This document shows positions 1-4,024 of a stretch of 6,800 bases of DNA, one piece after another. Position numbers and translations under genes: made by a program. Source of the stretch: Candidatus Atribacter alterifermentans (GTDB lineage Bacteria; Atribacterota; Atribacteria; Atribacterales; Atribacteraceae); the NCBI GenBank assembly GCA_012517635.1, contig JAAYUP010000310.1, forward strand, positions 1-6,800. The letters are read 5' to 3'. The first letter of the stretch is position 1, and each line of letters begins with the position of its first letter. The notes beneath the pieces are model-generated. The model saw only the letters and a program-made list of their open reading frames with translations, had not been told where the DNA came from and made no database searches.

Positions 1-299
1 CTTCCCGGATGGCCATTATGTATGCTGGAAAAATTGTTGAAGAAGGACCAACGGAAGAAATATTTACTGATCCTCTCCATCCTTACACCCAGTACCTTAT
101 CCAGTCTCTTCCCCGCATTGGGGATAAAACATCACGGAAAAGCGTTCCTGGTTCTCCCCCATCTCTGCTTGATCCACCTACTGGATGCCCTTTTAACCCT
201 CGCTGTCCCCAGGTTTTCGACCAATGCATAAAAGAAATTCCAGAACTCGATCATTGCAATCCAAACCACAAAGTTGCCTGCTGGCTAGGGAGGGATTAG
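1..299 (+). CDS. oppD: Opp/Dpp-family ABC transporter ATP-binding protein, C-terminal part (5' end outside window)
   Basis: This is the last ~99 codons of a peptide/oligosaccharide importer ATPase; the frame is open from position 3 and stops with TAG at 297-299. The visible part starts just after where the H-loop would be, with the strand motif SRMAIMYAGKIVEEG, then DPLHPYTQYL and the PGSPPSLLDPPTGC linker that marks the C-terminal oligopeptide/dipeptide extension of OppD/DppD proteins. The extension holds cysteines spaced C-x5-C-x6-C, then two more (numbering from the ATG at 9: C60, C66, C73, C83, C91), the pattern associated with a [4Fe-4S] site in this family. The ATG at 9 is internal, not the start: Walker A, signature and Walker B all lie upstream of the window. 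The next gene starts 1 base after the stop, so the two ATPases are surely co-transcribed and should form the nucleotide-binding heterodimer on the cytoplasmic face of an importer whose permeases and binding protein are probably upstream. Family assignment is firm; the substrate is inferred from the GH3 neighbour. Confidence 0.93.
   Translation, partial: SRMAIMYAGKIVEEGPTEEIFTDPLHPYTQYLIQSLPRIGDKTSRKSVPGSPPSLLDPPTGCPFNPRCPQVFDQCIKEIPELDHCNPNHKVACWLGRD
287..294 (+). promoter_or_regulatory. Ribosome binding site of the second ATPase gene
   Basis: AGGGAGGG, six bases before the ATG at 301, lies inside the last codons of the upstream ATPase gene. It fixes the ATG at 301 as the start and indicates coupled translation of the two ATPases. 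Confidence 0.8.
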
Positions 300-300
300 C

Positions 301-1275
301 ATGTCGACCATCTTGAAGGCTCATAACTTAACCAAAGTCTTCTCTTTAGGGGGACTGCTATCCCGAACAAAAATTACAGCAGTCGACCAAGTTTCTTTCA
401 CAGTGGAATCAGCTGAGATTTTCACTCTCGCTGGAGAAAGTGGTTGTGGAAAAACCACGACTGCCCGAATGATTTTAGGTTTTGAGATGCCGACATCCGG
501 TGAACTTCAGTATCTTGATCAGAGCGTACAACGAGTAAAAGACAAAAAAGAATGGTTCAAGAAAGTACAGGCTGTTTTTCAAAACCCTTTTGAAAGTTTT
601 AATCCTTTGCGTAAAGTTGAAAGTTATTTCTTTGAAACTGTTAACAATTTTCACTTAGAGAAGAATGGAAAACGAGCTGATCAACTGATTGAAGAAAAGC
701 TCCAAGCGGTTGGGCTCACCTATCAGGAGATCACCGGGAAGTATCCAGGTGAACTATCTGGCGGACAATTACAACGCACCTCTATTGCTCGTTCTCTTTT
801 AACCAACCCATCATTGTTAATCGCCGATGAACCAGTATCGATGGTTGATGCTTCTTTACGGATGTCTATTGTAAATCTTTTCCGAGAAATGAGAGACTCC
901 TTTGGAGTGAGCGTGATCTACATCACCCACGACCTGGCAACCGCCTATTACATTAGCGATCGAATTGCGATCATGTTTCGAGGAAATATTGTCGAAACTG
1001 GATCAGTTGAAGAAGTGCTGGGGAACCCGAAACATCCCTATACGAAACTCCTTATCGAATCCATCCCTCAACCCGATCCACATCAGCAACAAAAAACGTC
1101 GATCAAGTTTCTCGAGGAGAAAGAAGAATATCTTCGAAAAGGATGTAAGTTTGCCGGCCGGTGCCCGGAAGTCATGGATATATGTAGAAAGAAAGTCCCT
1201 GAAAATGCATTAATCGATGGAGTCATAGTGAAATGCCATCTTTATAAGGCAAATACAGGAAAGAGCGAGGAATAA
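301..1275 (+). CDS. oppF: Opp/Dpp-family ABC transporter ATP-binding protein (OppF/DppF type)
   Basis: Complete 324-residue ATPase, the usual length for OppF/DppF, powering an importer at the inner face of the membrane. All nucleotide-binding motifs are present: Walker A GESGCGKTT (45-53), Q-loop Q94 in VFQNPFESFNP, signature LSGGQLQR (152-159), Walker B LLIADEP (172-178, catalytic E177), D-loop SMVDASLR (180-187) and H-loop H210 in YITHD. The DPxHPYT-like motif (GNPKHPYTKLL, 241-251) and a short C-terminal extension follow. The extension has C282, C288, C295 and C312 (C-x5-C-x6-C-x16-C), a likely [4Fe-4S] site as known in Opp/Dpp ATPases. The start is fixed by a strong Shine-Dalgarno. It pairs with the ATPase ending at 299. 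Opp-family transporters carry peptides in many bacteria but oligosaccharides in Thermotogales and related anaerobes. The GH3 gene downstream, and the D-loop form SMVDASLR that I associate from memory with sugar-type members, favour oligosaccharide transport. ATPase identity is very sure; substrate is moderate to weak. Confidence 0.96.
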   Translation: MSTILKAHNLTKVFSLGGLLSRTKITAVDQVSFTVESAEIFTLAGESGCGKTTTARMILGFEMPTSGELQYLDQSVQRVKDKKEWFKKVQAVFQNPFESFNPLRKVESYFFETVNNFHLEKNGKRADQLIEEKLQAVGLTYQEITGKYPGELSGGQLQRTSIARSLLTNPSLLIADEPVSMVDASLRMSIVNLFREMRDSFGVSVIYITHDLATAYYISDRIAIMFRGNIVETGSVEEVLGNPKHPYTKLLIESIPQPDPHQQQKTSIKFLEEKEEYLRKGCKFAGRCPEVMDICRKKVPENALIDGVIVKCHLYKANTGKSEE

Positions 1276-1320
1276 ATGGTGAATAAACACTCATATCCTT
1301 AACTCCTTTTAATTTTCTTT

Positions 1321-1391
1321 TTCCCTCGCCCCTCGGTGGGAGAGGGTGAGAATGAGGGGGAACCTATTTTCATCCTCATCAGGTGTCACCC
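1321..1391. repeat. G/C-rich palindromic intergenic element (REP/MITE-like)
   Basis: Within the 188-base gap between the ATPase and GH3 genes lies a G/C-rich block in an otherwise A/T-rich spacer. It holds several overlapping inverted repeats: CCCTC (1323-1327) with GAGGG (1342-1346), CCCCTC (1329-1334) with GAGGGG (1354-1359), and ATGAGG (1352-1357) with CCTCAT (1374-1379). It ends near GGTG-T-CACC (1382-1390). The look, CCCTC-rich then GAGGGTGAG-rich, is that of a dispersed intergenic repeat copy. No T-tract follows the stems, so a classical intrinsic terminator is unlikely, though the structure could slow or process the mRNA between transporter and hydrolase. Confidence 0.5.
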
Positions 1392-1416
1392 AATGACCGA
1401 GTTGTTTACCAAAAAA

Positions 1417-1432
1417 AATTTCTTTCGAAATT
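1417..1432. promoter_or_regulatory. Inverted repeat upstream of the GH3 gene, possible operator
   Basis: AATTTC-TTTC-GAAATT is a perfect 6-bp inverted repeat with a 4-base centre; it also contains the 8-base palindrome TTTCGAAA (1423-1430). It sits about 30 bases before the GH3 start codon, in an A/T-rich stretch where a promoter or operator would be expected. No convincing -35/-10 pair is visible around it. A repressor site is one reading; chance in A/T-rich DNA is the other. Confidence 0.25.
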
Positions 1433-1449
1433 ATTCAAAAAATTATATT

Positions 1450-1457
1450 GAGGTGAT
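1450..1457 (+). promoter_or_regulatory. Ribosome binding site of the GH3 gene
   Basis: GAGGTGAT, six bases before the ATG at 1464, closely matches the anti-Shine-Dalgarno (core GAGGTGA). It selects this start, which gives the usual GH3 N-terminus (MTLEEKVAQL at residues 15-24). Confidence 0.8.
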
Positions 1458-1463
1458 CCATCC

Positions 1464-3737
1464 ATGGAAAATTCAGTTTGTTTTGTTGAACAACTCCTTT
1501 CTCAAATGACCTTGGAAGAAAAAGTTGCGCAGCTATGTGCTGTCCATGCCCATCATGTGGTAGAAAATGGAGATTTTTCCCTCGATAAAGCTCAAATGAT
1601 ACTCCAAAAAGGGATTGGGCAGATTACCCGTTTAGTCGGGGATCCAGATACCGAACCCAAAAAGGCAGCAGAAATAGGAAATGCCATTCAACGTTTCCTC
1701 AAAGAAAACACCCGTCTTAAAATACCAGCTATAATCCACGAAGAATGTTTAAGTGGATTAACTGCCAGAGGAACAACCGTTTTTCCCCAGGCTATTGGAC
1801 TAGCCAGTACTTTTAGTCCCGAATTGATTGAAAAAATGACCAATGTCATCCGAAAACAAATTCGAGGGATGGGTGGTCATCAAGGCTTAGCCCCAGTTCT
1901 GGATATTCCTCGTGATCCCCGTTGGGGAAGAACCGAAGAGACTTTTGGTGAGGACCCTTATTTAGTTTCCCGCTTTGGTGTCGCTTATATTCAAGGACTT
2001 CAAGGAAATGACTTGAAAACAGGAGTGATCGCAACCGCTAAACATTTCACTGCTTATGGTATCTCTGAGGGAGGAAGAAACATGGGTCCTGCCCGAGTGG
2101 GAAAAAGAGAGCTGAGAGAAGTATTCCTTTTCCCTTTTGAAGTAGCAGTAAAAGAAGCGCAAGTTGGTTCGATTATGAACGCCTATCATGATATCGACGG
2201 AATTCCCTGTACCGCTTCTCGATTCCTTCTGACCAAAATTCTCCGCGAAGAATGGGGATTCACTGGAATTGTAGTATCTGATTATGAAGCCATAAAAATG
2301 CTTGAAACGCTTCATCATGTTGCTCAGAATTCACAAGAAGCCGCTCTAAAAGCCTTACAAGCCGGTATTGATATTGAACTTCCTGATATTATCTGTTATG
2401 GGGAACCACTTCTCGAAGCCGTTCGGGAAGGGTTGGTGAACAATGAACTTCTCAATGAAGCGGTTCGTCGAGTACTTACCACAAAAATGCGTTTGGGTCT
2501 TTTTGAAGGAGAAATTTACATCAACCCTAAACAAGTGCCCTCGCTTTTAGATCCGGAAGAAAATCGTCAGTTAGCTCGGGAAATCGCTCAGGCTTCTTTG
2601 GTTCTTTTAAAAAATGAAGGTCTTCTTCCTCTTAAGAAAGACCTGAAAACCATAGCTGTCATTGGTCCGAATGCTCGGGAAAGCCTTCATCTCCATGGAG
2701 ATTACAGTTATGCGGTTCATATTCCCAGCGTTCAAGCCTGGAAAGGGAAGAAAGTAGTTTGGCAAGATTACGTTAAAACAATCACTGCTTTTGAAGGTAT
2801 AAAGAATAAACTTCCACAGGCCGAACTCCTTTATGCGAAAGGTTGTGAGTTGTCAGATCTCTCTTGCCAAGGTTTTGATGAAGCAATAAATATCGCTAAA
2901 AAAGCCGAGGTTATTATTACTGTAATGGGTGAAAAAAGTGGGCTTTTCCAACAATCCCTATCAGGTGAAGGCAGTGATCGCGCCGACCTTGGCCTCCCAG
3001 GAGTTCAAACCGAACTCTTGAAAAAACTCAACACCTTGGGGAAACCGATCGTTTTAATCTTGGTAAATGGAAGACCTTTAGCGCTAAAATGGGAAAAAGA
3101 AAATATTTCTGCTATCATTGAGGCCTGGTATCCGGGAGAAGAAGGAGGGAATGCCATTGCCGACGTTTTATTTGGCGATTATAATCCCAGTGGAAGACTT
3201 CCCATTTCTTTTCCCAAAGAAACCGGGCAAATCCCTATTTATTACAACCGCAAGTCATTAGCTTTTAATCAATATATTTCAACTGACGCCCAAGCTCTTT
3301 TCCCCTTTGGCCATGGCTTAAGCTATACTCGATTTGAATATTCCAACCTAAAGATTTCTCCAAAAGAAATTAAATCGATGGAAAAAATTGAAATTCAATG
3401 TAAAGTGAAAAATGTCGGTCATCAAGCTGGTGATGAAGTCATACAGCTTTATATCCAAGACCCGATCGCTTCCCTGGTTCGTCCGGTTAAAGAATTGAAA
3501 GGATTCAAGAGAATACATCTCGAACCCGACGAAGAACGAACAATTGTATTTACTCTTTTTCCCGATCAATTGGCTTTCTATGACGAGTATATGCGGTTCA
3601 TTATTGAACCAGGTCTTTTCAATGTAATGGTGGGTTCATCATCAGAGGATATCAGGCTTTCAGGTCAATTTGAAGTCATCAAAGAATTGCATTTAACGAA
3701 ATACCGGCATTTTAAAAGTGAAGTTACTGTTCAATAA
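1464..3737 (+). CDS. Glycoside hydrolase family 3 beta-glycosidase (probable beta-xylosidase/beta-glucosidase)
   Basis: Complete 757-residue GH3 enzyme with the three-domain form: (beta/alpha)8-like N-domain (about 10-345), alpha/beta sandwich (about 385-620) and C-terminal fibronectin III-like domain (about 656-728, starting GDEVIQLYIQD). GH3 enzymes release terminal beta-linked sugars from oligosaccharides with retention. Visible motifs: MTLEEKVAQL (15-24), HEECLSGL (92-99), DPRWGRTEETFGEDP (D151 onward), KHF (193-195), nucleophile D273 in VVSDYEA, and likely acid/base E502 in SGEGSDR. There is no signal peptide or membrane segment, so it should act in the cytoplasm on imported oligosaccharides. 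From memory it resembles most the Thermotoga/Thermoanaerobacter clade of beta-xylosidases with glucosidase activity, sharing the HEECL[ST]G, HQGLAPVLD and SEGG motifs. It follows the ATPase genes on the same strand after 188 bases, so it may share their transcript or have its own promoter. GH3 membership is certain; xylose versus glucose specificity is open, and other beta-linked substrates are possible. Confidence 0.96.
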   Translation: MENSVCFVEQLLSQMTLEEKVAQLCAVHAHHVVENGDFSLDKAQMILQKGIGQITRLVGDPDTEPKKAAEIGNAIQRFLKENTRLKIPAIIHEECLSGLTARGTTVFPQAIGLASTFSPELIEKMTNVIRKQIRGMGGHQGLAPVLDIPRDPRWGRTEETFGEDPYLVSRFGVAYIQGLQGNDLKTGVIATAKHFTAYGISEGGRNMGPARVGKRELREVFLFPFEVAVKEAQVGSIMNAYHDIDGIPCTASRFLLTKILREEWGFTGIVVSDYEAIKMLETLHHVAQNSQEAALKALQAGIDIELPDIICYGEPLLEAVREGLVNNELLNEAVRRVLTTKMRLGLFEGEIYINPKQVPSLLDPEENRQLAREIAQASLVLLKNEGLLPLKKDLKTIAVIGPNARESLHLHGDYSYAVHIPSVQAWKGKKVVWQDYVKTITAFEGIKNKLPQAELLYAKGCELSDLSCQGFDEAINIAKKAEVIITVMGEKSGLFQQSLSGEGSDRADLGLPGVQTELLKKLNTLGKPIVLILVNGRPLALKWEKENISAIIEAWYPGEEGGNAIADVLFGDYNPSGRLPISFPKETGQIPIYYNRKSLAFNQYISTDAQALFPFGHGLSYTRFEYSNLKISPKEIKSMEKIEIQCKVKNVGHQAGDEVIQLYIQDPIASLVRPVKELKGFKRIHLEPDEERTIVFTLFPDQLAFYDEYMRFIIEPGLFNVMVGSSSEDIRLSGQFEVIKELHLTKYRHFKSEVTVQ

Positions 3738-3790
3738 AGAAAAAAACCGATAAAAATTTAATTTCAACCAAATTCTCGTTATATTGACTT

Positions 3791-3810
3791 CTCCCTTTGG
3801 ATAAAGGGAG
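3791..3810. repeat. Perfect hairpin, first of a tandem pair
   Basis: CTCCCTTT (3791-3798) and AAAGGGAG (3803-3810) form a perfect 8-bp stem with a 4-base loop GGAT. It lies 53 bases after the GH3 stop. No T-run follows on either strand within a few bases, so it is not a standard intrinsic terminator, though it could stop exonucleases or act as a weak bidirectional barrier between the convergent genes. With the next hairpin it probably forms one dispersed repeat unit. Confidence 0.6.
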
Positions 3811-3848
3811 ATGGCTCTGAATTCGATTTTTTCCAGTTCTTTCAAATC

Positions 3849-3880
3849 CTCCTTTTATCCCCTTTTACTAAAGGGGGGAG
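3849..3880. repeat. Hairpin, second of a tandem pair
   Basis: CCCCTTT (3859-3865) pairs with AAAGGGG (3870-3876) around a TACT loop. An outer CTCC (3849-3852) pairs with GGAG (3877-3880), leaving a one-sided TTTTAT bulge. It starts 38 bases after the first hairpin. Both share the CTCC...TTT/AAAGGG...GGAG design, so they look like two arms of one repetitive intergenic element of about 90 bases (3791-3880). The rest of the 3738-4024 gap is A/T-rich, with no gene or promoter I can support. Confidence 0.55.
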
Positions 3881-4024
3881 ATCGGTCACTGAGTAGGTTA
3901 TTTTCATTGTCATATGGTACCAAAAAAGTGTCACGGGTTTATTTGCAGGAGAAGCATCAGAAAGCAACGGAAAAGCTATCTTTCTTTATTCATTTATTTC
4001 TTATATGGTTTTTTTAAATCCTAA

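Noticed and set aside
9..11. ATG at 9 as the start of a 96-residue protein
   Set aside because: The product matches only the tail of an Opp/Dpp ATPase, and the frame is open to the left edge; it is a gene cut by the window.
1275..1301. Tiny frame starting at an ATG overlapping the TAA of the second ATPase gene
   Set aside because: Only eight codons, with nothing recognisable; an ATG overlapping a stop codon is common by chance.
1402..1449. Sigma-70-like promoter (TTGTTT at 1402 with TATATT at 1444 or TTATTC at 1431)
   Set aside because: Spacings of 36 and 23 bases are wrong, and a start from TATATT would fall in the ribosome site; A/T-rich coincidence.
1962..2318. 118-codon minus-strand frame inside the GH3 gene
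   Set aside because: It overlaps conserved GH3 catalytic-domain sequence on the opposite strand, and its product resembles no family I know.
1321..3880. CRISPR array or one repeat family covering both intergenic palindromes
   Set aside because: The two elements differ in sequence, are far apart, and show no regular repeat-spacer pattern or cas gene.
3959..3985. Weak AGAAAG/CTTTCT hairpin as a terminator
   Set aside because: Six A/T-rich pairs with a 15-base loop and no proper T-tract on the minus strand.
3811..4017. 68-codon plus-strand frame in the intergenic region
   Set aside because: It begins right after the first hairpin, reads through the second, has no ribosome site, and gives a low-complexity Ser/Phe-rich product; chance reading of a repeat.
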